Shown: positions 46,813 to 55,761 of the stretch, in pieces
Position numbering within the stretch: the first letter of the stretch is position 1
Layout of the letters: each line of letters begins with the position of its first letter
Source of the DNA: Burkholderiaceae bacterium
GTDB lineage: Bacteria > Pseudomonadota > Gammaproteobacteria > Burkholderiales > Burkholderiaceae_C
Reading direction: 5' to 3'
DNA: 64,000 bases
Assembly (NCBI GenBank): GCA_019745555.1
Contig: JAIESX010000006.1
Span: 62,001-126,000, forward strand
Position numbers and translations under genes: made by a program
Notes under the pieces: model-generated
Told to the model about the DNA's origin: nothing
Seen by the model: only the letters and a program-made list of their open reading frames with translations
Database searches by the model: none

Positions 46813-48120
46813 TCAGACGCTGCGGCTGCGCGCCAGCGGCGGGTTCTTGGCGAAATAGCCCTGGATGCCGCGCATCAGCGCATCGGCCAGCTGCTCCTGG
46901 TAGCGCTCGCTGTTGAGCTTGGCTTCTTCCTCGGGGTTGCTGATGAAGGCGGCTTCGACCAGCACGCTGGGGATGTCCGGCGCCTTGAGCACGGCGAAAC
47001 CCGCCTGCTCCACGCGCGGCTTGTGCAGCTTGCCCACGCGGCCGATCTCCTGCAGCAGGGTGCCACCGAGCTTGAGGCTGTCGCGGATCTGGGCACTGGT
47101 GCTCATGTCCAGCATGGCGCGCGCAACCTGCGCGTCCTTGGCCTGCACATTGACACCGCCGATCAGGTCGGCCTTGTTCTCCTTGGCCGCCATCCAGCGC
47201 GCGGCGCTGCTCGACGCCCCGCCATGGCTGAGCGCGAACACGCTGGCACCCTGCGGGCGCGGCGTGTAGAAGGCGTCGGCATGGATGCTGACGAAAAGGT
47301 CGGCCTGCACCTGGCGCGCCTTCTGCACGCGCACATGCAGGGGCACGAAGTAGTCGCCGTCGCGCGTGAGGTAAGCGCGCAGGGTGTGCCCGTTGACACT
47401 GCTGGCGTTGATGCGGTCGCGCAGTCGGCGCGCCAGGCGCAGCACCACATCCTTTTCGCGCGTGCCATTACGGCCGATGGCGCCCGGGTCCTCACCACCG
47501 TGGCCGGGGTCGAGCGCGATGATGATGAGGCGATCGGTCTGGCCGCCCCCGGGCGCCGGCACGGCGGGTGCTGGCGGCTTGTCCGCGTGGCGCGCGATCA
47601 GGTCGCCCAGCGGGTCGATATCCACGGCGGGTGGTGTCGGTCCGGCAGGGGGCGGCATCTGCGGGCCCAGACGCTGGGCGATCAGCTGGGCCAGCGGGTC
47701 GGGCGGCGTGGTGGGGTAGAGGTCGAAGACCAGACGGTGCTGGTAGGGCTCGATGGGCTTGAGCGTGAAGACCTGGGGCTTGATGGGCTGCTTGAGGTCG
47801 ATCACCAGACGCACCACACCCGGCGCGTACTGGCCCACGCGGATACCTGCGATGTTCGGGTCCTCGGGCAGCACCTTGGCCACGAGCTCACGCAGGGCGG
47901 GGTTGAGCTCGATGCCCTCGATGTCCACGGCCAGGCGCGGTGGCTGGCTGATGAAACTCTGCTTCGCCTTCAGGGCGGTGTCCGATTCCAGCGTCACGCG
48001 CGAGTAATCCTCGGCCGGCCAGACGCGCACCGCCACGATGGAGGCGCCGCTGGAGATCTGGGCGCGGCCCAGCAGCAGCACCAGGCTGCCGGTCTGCAGC
48101 AGCGCGCGGCGCCCGATCAT
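46813..48120 (-). CDS. amiC: N-acetylmuramoyl-L-alanine amidase (AmiC-like)
   Basis: The 435-residue enzyme removes the stem peptide from peptidoglycan during cell separation. The N-terminus MIGRRALLQTGSLVLLLGRAQ looks like a twin-arginine signal, as in E. coli AmiC. An AMIN domain (about residues 35-135) is followed by a Pro-rich linker and an Amidase_3 domain (about 200-425) with zinc ligands in IIIALDPGHGGEDPGAIG, REKDVVL and FVSIHADAF, and the conserved glutamate in SVLVEAAFISN. Its start overlaps the tsaE stop by 4 bp (ATGA). Confidence 0.93.
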   Translation of the reverse strand: MIGRRALLQTGSLVLLLGRAQISSGASIVAVRVWPAEDYSRVTLESDTALKAKQSFISQPPRLAVDIEGIELNPALRELVAKVLPEDPNIAGIRVGQYAPGVVRLVIDLKQPIKPQVFTLKPIEPYQHRLVFDLYPTTPPDPLAQLIAQRLGPQMPPPAGPTPPAVDIDPLGDLIARHADKPPAPAVPAPGGGQTDRLIIIALDPGHGGEDPGAIGRNGTREKDVVLRLARRLRDRINASSVNGHTLRAYLTRDGDYFVPLHVRVQKARQVQADLFVSIHADAFYTPRPQGASVFALSHGGASSSAARWMAAKENKADLIGGVNVQAKDAQVARAMLDMSTSAQIRDSLKLGGTLLQEIGRVGKLHKPRVEQAGFAVLKAPDIPSVLVEAAFISNPEEEAKLNSERYQEQLADALMRGIQGYFAKNPPLARSRSV

Positions 48121-48617
48121 GGCCGGCCCTCCCTCAATCCCTGCAGCAGCGCGACACCAGTCGTGGTGCCGGCTGCCAGCGTGGCCAGGCGGCTTTCGTC
48201 GGGGCGGGTCTCCAGCGTGAGGGACAAGTCGGCCATGGGCAGCAGGCCGGCGGCCTTCTCGGGCCATTCGGCCAGCTTGAGGCCGGGGCTGGCAAACAGG
48301 TCCCGAAAGCCCGCGTCTTCCCATTCGCGCGGGTCGTTGAAGCGGTAGAAGTCGAAATGCCAGATGTGCAGGCCCGGCACTTCGTGCGGTTCGACCACGG
48401 CATAGGTGGGGCTCTTGATGCGGCCCTGCACGCCCAGGGCGCGCAGCAGGTGGCGCACGAAGGTGGTCTTGCCGGCGCCGAGGTTGCCGTGCAGTTCGAT
48501 GCAGGCATTGCGCAGGGCCGGCTGGCGGGACAGCGCATCGGCCAGGGCCTGCGTGGCGGCTTCGTCGCGCAGGACGCGGGTTTCTACAATGGAAGCGTGG
48601 CGTTCAGCAGCAGTCAA
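48117..48617 (-). CDS. tsaE: tRNA threonylcarbamoyladenosine biosynthesis ATPase TsaE
   Basis: TsaE is the ATPase that drives the TsaB-TsaD complex in t6A formation. The 166-residue frame has the P-loop HGNLGAGKTTFVRHLLRALG, the family SPTYAVVEPHEVPGLHIWHFDFYRFNDPREWEDAG and KLAEWPEKA. No ATG or GTG is found near the expected start; a TTG at 48617 is proposed, and a start nearer 48588 would remove the overlap with queG. So the coordinates at the 5' end are uncertain. Translationally coupled to amiC. Confidence 0.88.
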   Translation of the reverse strand: MTAAERHASIVETRVLRDEAATQALADALSRQPALRNACIELHGNLGAGKTTFVRHLLRALGVQGRIKSPTYAVVEPHEVPGLHIWHFDFYRFNDPREWEDAGFRDLFASPGLKLAEWPEKAAGLLPMADLSLTLETRPDESRLATLAAGTTTGVALLQGLREGRP

Positions 48618-49691
48618 TTCGTTTCCCAAGTACGGGCCTGGGCCCGTCAGCTGGGATTTTCCCAAATCGGCGTCTCGGGTGTCGATTTGTCCTCGGCAGA
48701 AGAGGGATTGAGGGGCTGGTTGTCGCGTGGTTTCCACGGTGAGATGGCCTATATGGCCGCCCACGGCATGAAGCGTGCCCGCCCGGCCGAGCTGGTGCCG
48801 GGCACGGTGAGCGTGATCACCGCACGCATGGACTACCTGCCGCAGGACACGCCCGAAGGCTGGCAGGCCATCGAGTTCGAGCGCCTGCAGCGCCCGCGCG
48901 AGGGCGTGGTCTCGCTCTACGCCCGCGGGCGGGATTACCACAAGGTGCTGCGCGCACGCCTGCAGCAGCTGGCTGATCGCATGGCTGCGGAGATCGGTCC
49001 CTTCGGTCATCGCGTCTTCACGGATTCGGCGCCGGTGCTCGAGGCCGAACTGGCCGCGCGCAGCGGCCAGGGCTGGCGTGGCAAGCACACCCTGGTGCTC
49101 AACCGCGAGGCCGGCTCCATGTTCTTTCTTGGTGAAATCTATGTGGACATCGCCCTGCCGGTGAGCGAGCCCGTGAGCAGCCATTGCGGCAGCTGCAGCG
49201 CCTGCATCGATGTCTGCCCCACGCGGGCCATCCTGGGCCCGGGCCTGCTCGACGCGCGGCGCTGTATCTCCTACCTGACCATCGAACACCCCGGTGCCAT
49301 CCCGCTGGAGCTGCGCCCGCTGATGGGCAATCGCATCTATGGCTGCGACGACTGTCAGCTCGTCTGCCCCTGGAACAAGTACGCGCAGCGCAACCCGCTG
49401 CCCGACTTCGCGCCGCGCGCGGCCCTGGTCGGCGGCGATCTGCTGGCCCTGCTGGCCTGGAGCGAGGCGGAGTTTCTGCAGCGCATGGAGGGCAGCGCGA
49501 TCCGGCGCATCGGCCATGAGCGCTGGCAGCGCAACATCGCGGTCGCCCTGGGAAATGCCTTGCGTCTTGCAGATGACCCTGCGATAGTCGGGGCACTGCA
49601 GGGCTTGCAGCAGGAGGGGAGTGCGCTGGTCCGCGAGCATGCGGCCTGGGCCCTGGACCAGCGCCCCGCATCCCGAAGTCACGGAGCCTGA
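48597..49691 (+). CDS. queG: Epoxyqueuosine reductase QueG
   Basis: QueG catalyses the last step of queuosine synthesis in tRNA, reducing epoxyqueuosine with cobalamin and two 4Fe-4S clusters. The 364-residue protein has the DUF1730 domain and the ferredoxin-type cysteines CGSCSACIDVCPTRAI and CDDCQLVCPWN, with the binding motif YARGRDYHKVLRARL. The GTG at 48597 is the only start that keeps the family N-terminus; there is almost no leader. Its 5' end is divergent from, and may overlap, the tsaE start. Confidence 0.94.
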   Translation: MAFSSSQFVSQVRAWARQLGFSQIGVSGVDLSSAEEGLRGWLSRGFHGEMAYMAAHGMKRARPAELVPGTVSVITARMDYLPQDTPEGWQAIEFERLQRPREGVVSLYARGRDYHKVLRARLQQLADRMAAEIGPFGHRVFTDSAPVLEAELAARSGQGWRGKHTLVLNREAGSMFFLGEIYVDIALPVSEPVSSHCGSCSACIDVCPTRAILGPGLLDARRCISYLTIEHPGAIPLELRPLMGNRIYGCDDCQLVCPWNKYAQRNPLPDFAPRAALVGGDLLALLAWSEAEFLQRMEGSAIRRIGHERWQRNIAVALGNALRLADDPAIVGALQGLQQEGSALVREHAAWALDQRPASRSHGA

Positions 49692-49693
49692 GC

Positions 49694-50290
49694 ATGAGCA
49701 TCCAGTACACCTACGTCGCCCCGCATCTGCCCGAGAACAAGATGCGCCTGTACCCCACCAAGGTGATCAACATCATCGGCGGGCCGGGCAGCGACAAGTC
49801 GCTCTTCACCGGCGCCATCCTGCTTTACCTGCACCTGCACCACAAGACCGTGGAGCTGATCCCCGACTACGCCAAGTCCCTGGTCTGGCAGAAGGACTAC
49901 GACGCACTGCGCAACCAGTACCGCATCGCCCAGCAGCAGTTCCAGATGCTCAGCCTGCTCGACGGCCAGGTGCAGTACCTGGTGACCGAGTCCTCGCTGC
50001 CCCAGGTCCTCTATTACAACGAGTTCTATCCGGAGAACATCTGCGACGTGGGCAAGACGCGCAAGCAGATCGTCGATTGGTACCGCCAGTTCAACAACGT
50101 CAACATCCTGGTCGAGCGCGACGGCGAGCGCAAGTACATCCACACCGGCCGCTTCCAGGACGAGGAACAGGCCAAGGAAGTGGACCGCGGCATGCGGGCC
50201 CTGCTGCGCCGCGAGGGCCTGCCTTTCACGCCGCTCAAGCCCGACGTCGAAGCCATCCACGGCTTCATGGCCGAGCTGCTCAAGTCCTGA
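49694..50290 (+). CDS. P-loop protein of phage type, altered Walker A
   Basis: The 198-residue protein is like small AAA/kinase-type proteins found mostly in tailed phages (VINIxGGPGSGKS..., VEL..YAK.LVW, then a TDSPLxxxxxY-like stretch). Here the Walker A at residues 29-36 is GGPGSDKS, with Asp in place of the invariant glycine before the lysine, and the later motif is TESSLPQVLYYNEFY. A C-terminal part (GRFQDEEQAKEVDRGMRALL) also matches the phage group. It starts 2 bp after queG, and its end overlaps the AEC gene by 11 bp. Function unknown; codon use is like the host. Confidence 0.6.
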   Translation: MSIQYTYVAPHLPENKMRLYPTKVINIIGGPGSDKSLFTGAILLYLHLHHKTVELIPDYAKSLVWQKDYDALRNQYRIAQQQFQMLSLLDGQVQYLVTESSLPQVLYYNEFYPENICDVGKTRKQIVDWYRQFNNVNILVERDGERKYIHTGRFQDEEQAKEVDRGMRALLRREGLPFTPLKPDVEAIHGFMAELLKS

Positions 50291-51188
50291 GCACGCCCAG
50301 CGCGAACGACAGGCTGGCCACGCCCAGCAGGGTGGACAGCGTCACCAGCCCGGCCACATAGGCGCCGTCGTAACCCATGCGCGCGGCCAGCACATAGCAG
50401 CTCGAGGCCGTGGGCAGGGCCGAGAAGGCCAGCAGGATGGTGGTCTGCGCCGCGCTCAGGCCGAAGACCTGCGACAGCCCCAGCGCCACCAGCGGCAGCA
50501 ACAGGTGCTTGATGCTCAGCACGGTCACCGCCAGGGTCTTGGCCTGTCCCAGGCTCGCAAAGCGCAGGCCGGCGCCGGCGGCCATCAGGCCCAGGGCGAT
50601 GGAAGCCGCGCCGATGCGGTTGAGCGTGGGGTCGGCCCAGGCCGGGACCTTGAAGCCCAGCACATTGGCGACCAGGCCCGAGGCCGTGGCGATGATCAGC
50701 GGGTTGCGCAGCAGCTCGCGGCCCACGCTGCGCTGGGCGTGGCGCGCCATGGGCCAGACCGCGCCCACATTGAACAGCGGCACGCAGAAACCGATCAGCA
50801 CGGCCAGCAGCAGCAGGCCCTGGGCGCCGGCCAGGCGCTCGGCCAGGGCCAGGCCGATGAAGGAGTTGAAGCGGAAGGCCACCTGTGCACTGGCCGCGTG
50901 CAGGCGCGTGTCGATACGCTTGCCGATCCAGGGCAGGTGGGGCAGGGCATAGGCCAGGGCGATGCCGATCAGACCCATGCTCACGCCGGCCGCGATCAGG
51001 CTGGAGGCGCCGGCCAGGTCCAGCGTGCTGCGCACGATGCTGTAGAACAGCAGCACGGGGAAGAGGAAGTAGTAGACCAGTACTTCCACCTGGTCCCAGA
51101 CCGGCCGGTTGAGCGCGGTGTAGCGGCAGACCAGATAACCGCACAGGATCAGGGAGAAATCGGGGAAAAGCAGTTGCGCGTAGTTCAC
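50280..51188 (-). CDS. AEC-family transporter (auxin-efflux-carrier type)
   Basis: The 302-residue membrane protein has about ten helices with the AEC layout: LFPDFSLILCGYLVCR at the start, a middle segment FRFNSFIGLALAERLAG and the end FSALPTASSCYVLAARMGYDGAYVAGLVTLSTLLGVASL. Members move malate, malonate or other organic anions. The start codon is GTG at 51188. It is tail-to-tail with the P-loop gene and overlaps it by 11 bp. Confidence 0.88.
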   Translation of the reverse strand: MNYAQLLFPDFSLILCGYLVCRYTALNRPVWDQVEVLVYYFLFPVLLFYSIVRSTLDLAGASSLIAAGVSMGLIGIALAYALPHLPWIGKRIDTRLHAASAQVAFRFNSFIGLALAERLAGAQGLLLLAVLIGFCVPLFNVGAVWPMARHAQRSVGRELLRNPLIIATASGLVANVLGFKVPAWADPTLNRIGAASIALGLMAAGAGLRFASLGQAKTLAVTVLSIKHLLLPLVALGLSQVFGLSAAQTTILLAFSALPTASSCYVLAARMGYDGAYVAGLVTLSTLLGVASLSFALGVLRT

Positions 51189-51259
51189 CCGCGGAGAATA
51201 GCAGCCGGGCCGGTCCCGGCCGTGTCAGCCGGGCCACGGCCGGCGGCGTTGAGTTCCTC

Positions 51260-51835
51260 ATGCGATCCCTGCTTTTCATACCCTGTCTTCTGGCCTGCAC
51301 CCTCGCCCTGGCGCCGGCGCAGGCCGTCGTGCTCGAGGGCCAGCGCTTTGACGAGCGGGCCCGCCTCGCGGACCACGAGCTGCATCTCAATGGCCTGGGC
51401 GTGCGCGCAGCGTGGATCTTCAAGGCCTTTGTCGCGGCCCTCTACGTGCCGGAGAAGACGCGCGACGCGCAGCAGATCCTGGACCGGGATGCGCCGCGCC
51501 GCCTGCAGCTGCGTATGCTCATGGACGTGGGCCCGGGCGAGATCAAGAAGGCCCTGGTGCGCGGCATGCAGAAGAACGCCAGCGAGGCCGAATGGGCCGC
51601 GCTGCAGGCACGCGCCGAGGACTTCTCGCGCACCATCGACAGCATCGGCCCGGCGCGCGAGGGCGACACCATCAACCTTGACTACCTGCCGGGCCGGGGG
51701 CTGACGCTGGCCGTCAACGATGTGCCCCGTGGCCAGGTGATTGCGGGTGCGGACTTCTACGAGGCCCTGCTGGGCATTTTTGTCGGCCCCCACCCCGTGG
51801 ATACCCGACTTAAAAGGGGATTGCTGGGGCAATAG
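51260..51835 (+). CDS. Chalcone-isomerase-like exported protein
   Basis: A 191-residue protein with a signal peptide (cut near [13 protein letters not shown]) and the bacterial chalcone-isomerase-like fold: [74 protein letters not shown] and the end [25 protein letters not shown]. In bacteria these proteins are non-catalytic in most cases and may bind fatty acids or similar ligands. No function is shown. A Bug gene follows after 37 bp. Confidence 0.85.
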   Translation: MRSLLFIPCLLACTLALAPAQAVVLEGQRFDERARLADHELHLNGLGVRAAWIFKAFVAALYVPEKTRDAQQILDRDAPRRLQLRMLMDVGPGEIKKALVRGMQKNASEAEWAALQARAEDFSRTIDSIGPAREGDTINLDYLPGRGLTLAVNDVPRGQVIAGADFYEALLGIFVGPHPVDTRLKRGLLGQ

Positions 51836-51872
51836 AATCGGTCTCACTGTTAACTCTCAGGAGATCGTGACC

Positions 51873-52835
51873 ATGCAGCGACGTGCCCTTTTCGCTCTCA
51901 GCCTGCTGGCTGCCGCCGGTACCGCCTTCGCCCAAGGCTATCCCAACAAGCCCATCAAGCTCCAGGTGCCCTTCGCACCGGGCGGCACCACCGACATCAT
52001 CGCGCGCGTGATTTCCGAGCCCCTGGGCAAGGCCCTGGGCCAGCCCGTGGTGGTGGAGAACAAGGCCGGTGGCGGTGGCGTGGTCGGCGCCAACGAGACG
52101 GCCAAGTCGGCACCCGACGGCTACACCCTGGGCATGGCCACGGTCTCGACCACGGCCGCGAACCCGGCGATCAACCCCAAGATCCCCTACAACGCCCAGA
52201 CCGACTTCACGGCCATCATCAACATCGCGGCCACGCCCAACGTGATCGCCGTGCACCCGAGCTTCCCGGCCAAGGACCACAAGGCCTTCCTGGCCGAGCT
52301 CAAGAAGTCCCCCGGCAAGTACTCCTATGCCTCTTCCGGCACGGGCGGCATCGGTCATCTGCAGACCGAGCTGTACAAGTCCCAGACCGGCACCTTCATG
52401 ACCCACATCCCCTACCGCGGTGCGGGTCCGGCCCTCAACGACACCGTGGCCGGCCAGGTGCCGATCATCTTCGACAACCTGCCTTCGGCGCTGCCCTTCA
52501 TCCAGAGCGGCCGCCTCAACGCCATCGTGGTCGCCGCGCCGCAGCGTCTGGCCGTGCTGCCGAACGTGCCGACCTTCAAGGAAGTGGGTCTGGAGCCCGT
52601 GAACCGCATGGCCTATTACGGCATCCTCGGCCCCAAGGGCCTGCCCAAGGAGGTCGTGGACAAGGTCAACGCTGCCGTGCGCCAGGTGCTGCAGGATCCG
52701 GCGGTGCGCAAGCGCATCGAAGACACCGGCTCCATCGTGATCGGCAACACGCCTGAGCAGTTCGCCGCCCAGATGAAGGCCGAGTACGAGGTCTACAAGA
52801 AGGTGGTTGACACCGCCGGCCTCAAGCTCGACTGA
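51873..52835 (+). CDS. Bug/TctC-family periplasmic substrate-binding protein
   Basis: The 320-residue protein has a signal peptide (cut near AGTAFAQG) and the Bug motifs [55 protein letters not shown] and [25 protein letters not shown]. It is a second paralogue of the one at 42619. No transporter or catabolic genes are next to it, so the ligand is unknown. CAGGAG precedes the ATG at 51873. xerD starts 16 bp after the stop. Confidence 0.92.
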   Translation: MQRRALFALSLLAAAGTAFAQGYPNKPIKLQVPFAPGGTTDIIARVISEPLGKALGQPVVVENKAGGGGVVGANETAKSAPDGYTLGMATVSTTAANPAINPKIPYNAQTDFTAIINIAATPNVIAVHPSFPAKDHKAFLAELKKSPGKYSYASSGTGGIGHLQTELYKSQTGTFMTHIPYRGAGPALNDTVAGQVPIIFDNLPSALPFIQSGRLNAIVVAAPQRLAVLPNVPTFKEVGLEPVNRMAYYGILGPKGLPKEVVDKVNAAVRQVLQDPAVRKRIEDTGSIVIGNTPEQFAAQMKAEYEVYKKVVDTAGLKLD

Positions 52836-52851
52836 TGCCACGGCCCGGGGC

Positions 52852-53748
52852 ATGGACGATGCCGAGATCGACGCCTTCGTCGATGCCCTGTGGCTGGAGG
52901 AAGGCCTGTCGCGCAACACGCTGACGGCCTATCGCCGGGATCTCACGCTCTACGCCCGCTGGCTGCAAGGCCGCGGGCGTACGCTTTTGCAGAGCACGGA
53001 AACCGAGCTCAACGCCTATTTCGCCGCGCGCCACCGCGAGACCCGCGCCACCACGGCCAACCGACGGCTCACGGTCTTCAAGCGCTTCTTCCGCTGGGCC
53101 CTGCGCGAGCGCCGCATCGACGCCGACCCCACCTTGCGTCTGCAGGCCGCCAAGCAGCCGCTGCGTGTGCCCAAGACGCTGACCGAGGCCCAGGTCGAGG
53201 CTCTGCTGGTGGCGCCAGGCGACGACACGCCGCTGGCCGTGCGGGACCGCACCATGATCGAGCTCATGTACGCCAGCGGCCTGCGCGTGAGTGAACTGGT
53301 CGGCCTCAAGACCTTCAACATCAGCCTGTCCGAGCATGTGCTGCGCGTCTTCGGCAAAGGCAGCAAGGAACGCCTCGTGCCTTTCGGTGAGGTGGCCAGC
53401 CAGTGGCTGCAGCGCTATCTGCAGCAGGCCCGGCCCGCGCTGCTGGCGGGCAAACAGACCGACGACCTCTTCGTCACCGTGCGCGGTACGCGTGCCGGCG
53501 AAGCCATGACGCGCGTGATGTTCTGGCAACTGGTCAAGAAGTACGCGCGCGTGGCCGGCATCACCGCGCCGCTCTCGCCCCACACCCTGCGTCACGCCTT
53601 TGCCACGCATCTGCTCAACCACGGCGCCGACCTGCGCGCCGTGCAGATGCTGCTGGGCCATGCCGACATCTCCACCACCACCATCTACACCCATGTGGCG
53701 CGTGAGCGACTCAAGACGCTGCACGCCCAGCATCACCCGCGCGGATAA
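52852..53748 (+). CDS. xerD: Site-specific tyrosine recombinase XerD
   Basis: XerD works with XerC at the dif site to resolve chromosome dimers. The 298-residue protein has the N-terminal SAM-like domain (LSRNTLTAYRRDLTLYARWLQ) and the catalytic set R145 (SGLRVSEL), H244 and R247 (SPHTLRHAFATHLL), H270 (LLGHADISTTTIYTHV) and the nucleophile Y279. The length is normal. The ATG at 52852 lacks a clear ribosome site but fits the family N-terminus. It is a chromosomal housekeeping recombinase here, with no sign of an integrated element. Confidence 0.95.
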   Translation: MDDAEIDAFVDALWLEEGLSRNTLTAYRRDLTLYARWLQGRGRTLLQSTETELNAYFAARHRETRATTANRRLTVFKRFFRWALRERRIDADPTLRLQAAKQPLRVPKTLTEAQVEALLVAPGDDTPLAVRDRTMIELMYASGLRVSELVGLKTFNISLSEHVLRVFGKGSKERLVPFGEVASQWLQRYLQQARPALLAGKQTDDLFVTVRGTRAGEAMTRVMFWQLVKKYARVAGITAPLSPHTLRHAFATHLLNHGADLRAVQMLLGHADISTTTIYTHVARERLKTLHAQHHPRG

Positions 53749-53756
53749 TCCATTTC

Positions 53757-54446
53757 ATGATCACCGTCCATCACCTCGAAACCTCCCGTTCCCAGCGCGT
53801 GCTCTGGCTGCTCGAAGAGCTGGGCCTGCCCTATGAGCTCAAGGTCTATGCGCGTGACCCGCGCACCCGGCTGGCGCCGCCCGAGCTCAAGCAGATCCAC
53901 CCCCTGGGCAAGTCACCCGTGATCACCGATGGCGACGAGGTCATCGCCGAGTCGGGCGCCATCCTTGAATACCTGGCCGAGCGTTATGGCGCCCAGGCGC
54001 CGGCCGAGCTGTCCGGGCTGGTCCCGGCCGTGGGCACGCCCGCGCATCGCCAGAACCGCTTCTGGATGCATTACGCCGAAGGCTCGCTGATGAACTGGCT
54101 GGTGATGAAGCTGGTCTTCATGAGCATCCCGCGCCAGCGCATGCCCTTCTTCGTCAAGCCCATCGCCCGCAAGCTCTGCGCCACTGTGATCCAGAAGCTG
54201 ATCGAACCCAATGTGGTCGGCGGCCTGGCCTATGTGGAGCAGCACCTGGCGAAAAACACCTGGTTCACTGGTGAGGCGCTAAGTCTGGCCGATTTCCAGA
54301 TGAGCTTTGCCGTGGAAGCCGCGCTCTCGCGCGGCACCGACACTGCGCCCTATCCGCATGTGCGCGCCTGGCGCGAGCGCGTGAATGCGCGCCCGGCCTA
54401 CCAGCGTGCCTTGCAACGTGGTGGCCCGGTGATCGCGGGGCTCTGA
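53757..54446 (+). CDS. Glutathione S-transferase family protein
   Basis: The 229-residue protein has the thioredoxin-like N-terminal domain (MITVHHLETSRSQRVLWLLEELGLPYELKVYARD, HPLGKSPVITDGDEVIAESGAILEYLAERYG) and the all-helical C-terminal domain with LADFQMSFAVEAAL. A serine in place of cysteine after HLETSRSQ fits the serine-type GST group. It is 8 bp after xerD and convergent with the EAL-HDOD gene. The substrate is unknown. Confidence 0.92.
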   Translation: MITVHHLETSRSQRVLWLLEELGLPYELKVYARDPRTRLAPPELKQIHPLGKSPVITDGDEVIAESGAILEYLAERYGAQAPAELSGLVPAVGTPAHRQNRFWMHYAEGSLMNWLVMKLVFMSIPRQRMPFFVKPIARKLCATVIQKLIEPNVVGGLAYVEQHLAKNTWFTGEALSLADFQMSFAVEAALSRGTDTAPYPHVRAWRERVNARPAYQRALQRGGPVIAGL

Positions 54447-54455
54447 GGCGCGCCC

Positions 54456-55712
54456 TCAGGCTGCGCTGTCCAGGCTCTCGGCCCAGGCCAAGGCCTGCAG
54501 GTGCGCCCAGTTGACCTGATGGTTGGAGAGCTGCAGCTGCGTGGCCGCGCGCGCGAAGGCCTCGTCATCGGCTGACTCGCAGGCCAGTGTGAGCTCCAGA
54601 AAAGGCGCGTACATGCCCTTGCGCTGCAGCAGCGCGTCCGTGATGTTGGAGGAGAGCGAGATCGACTCCAGTGCCTGCTCCATGGGCAGGCCCAGCATGG
54701 TGTCGAGCAGGGAGAAGATGCCGACGACAAAGGCGTCATCGGCGTGTTCTGGCGGCAGCAGCTCGGCCACCAGCAGCTCCATGAGGCGGCCGCGGACCAC
54801 GGCCATCTTGCCTACGGCCGGGGCCGTCTCGCCCATGCGCGAGGTGGTCATGAGCAGCGCCGCCCAGCGGAACAGCTTCTGCAGGCCCAGCAGCATGACC
54901 GCGTGGCGGAAGGAGGAGATCTCCACGTTGAGCCCGAAGCCGGCCGAGTTGATGAAGCGCAGCAGGTTGAAGGACAGCGTGGGGTCGCGCTTGAGCAGCT
55001 CCTCGATCTCGCCCACCTCGGCGGGCTTCCTGATCAGATTGATCAGCTGGATGATGTTGGCCTGGGCCGGGCGCAGGGTCTGGCCGCGCACCAGGATGGG
55101 GGTGGCGAACCAGTAGCCCTGGAAGAGCCTGATGCCCACCTTGGCGGCCAGCTCGTACTGCTCCACGGTCTCCACCTTCTCGGCGATGATCTGGGCCGTG
55201 CTGGACTTCTCGGCGAAGCGCACCAGCGGCTCCAGCTTGTCGGCTGGCACCTTCTGCATGTCGATCTTGATGAAGCTCGCCAGCGGCAGCCAGGCCGCGT
55301 ACTGGCGCGCCAGGGTCTGGTGGCCGAAGGCCAGGCGGAAACCGCGCGCCTTCACCGCCTCCATGGCCGGGATGCGCGCCTCGATCTCGGCCGCGCTGTG
55401 GTCGGCCACCGGTGGCATCTCCAGCACCACGCGCTCGGGGTGGATCAGCTCCAGATGCTTGCCGCCCAGGCTCTCGTGCGTGCAGTTCAGGTACATGAGC
55501 TTGCGCCCGATCAGCGACTGCAGCTCGGCATGCGAAAGCACGTTGAACAGCATCTCCGCATCGCTGGCGGCCGAATGCTCGCTGAACTTCTTGGAGCGGT
55601 CGTAGAGCTCGTAGGCAATGACGTTGCGGCTCTCGTCCAGGATGGCCTGGCGGGCAATGGCGGTCTGGTCGCCGGTGTCCGGCACGTCGGAGGCTGCGGT
55701 GGGCGTGGTCAT
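54456..55712 (-). CDS. EAL-HDOD signalling protein with degenerate EAL domain
   Basis: The 418-residue protein matches the YuxH/CdgJ type: an N-terminal EAL-like domain (about residues 15-220) and a C-terminal HDOD domain (about 215-400, LLKRDPTLSFNLLRFINSAGFGLNVEISSFRHAVMLLGLQKLFRWAALL). The EAL signature is ELYDRS and the DDFGTG motif is AFGHQT, so cyclic-di-GMP hydrolysis is not expected. Such proteins act on motility or other outputs by binding. It is convergent with the GST gene and divergent from the DUF455 gene. Confidence 0.9.
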   Translation of the reverse strand: MTTPTAASDVPDTGDQTAIARQAILDESRNVIAYELYDRSKKFSEHSAASDAEMLFNVLSHAELQSLIGRKLMYLNCTHESLGGKHLELIHPERVVLEMPPVADHSAAEIEARIPAMEAVKARGFRLAFGHQTLARQYAAWLPLASFIKIDMQKVPADKLEPLVRFAEKSSTAQIIAEKVETVEQYELAAKVGIRLFQGYWFATPILVRGQTLRPAQANIIQLINLIRKPAEVGEIEELLKRDPTLSFNLLRFINSAGFGLNVEISSFRHAVMLLGLQKLFRWAALLMTTSRMGETAPAVGKMAVVRGRLMELLVAELLPPEHADDAFVVGIFSLLDTMLGLPMEQALESISLSSNITDALLQRKGMYAPFLELTLACESADDEAFARAATQLQLSNHQVNWAHLQALAWAESLDSAA

Positions 55713-55761
55713 GAGTGTGGGGAAGAGTTCGCGGACATTCTAGGGGGATAATTTCGTCCTC

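Noticed and set aside
52852..53748. The tyrosine recombinase as integrase of a mobile element
   Set aside because: Sequence and length match chromosomal XerD, with no att-like repeats or cargo around it.
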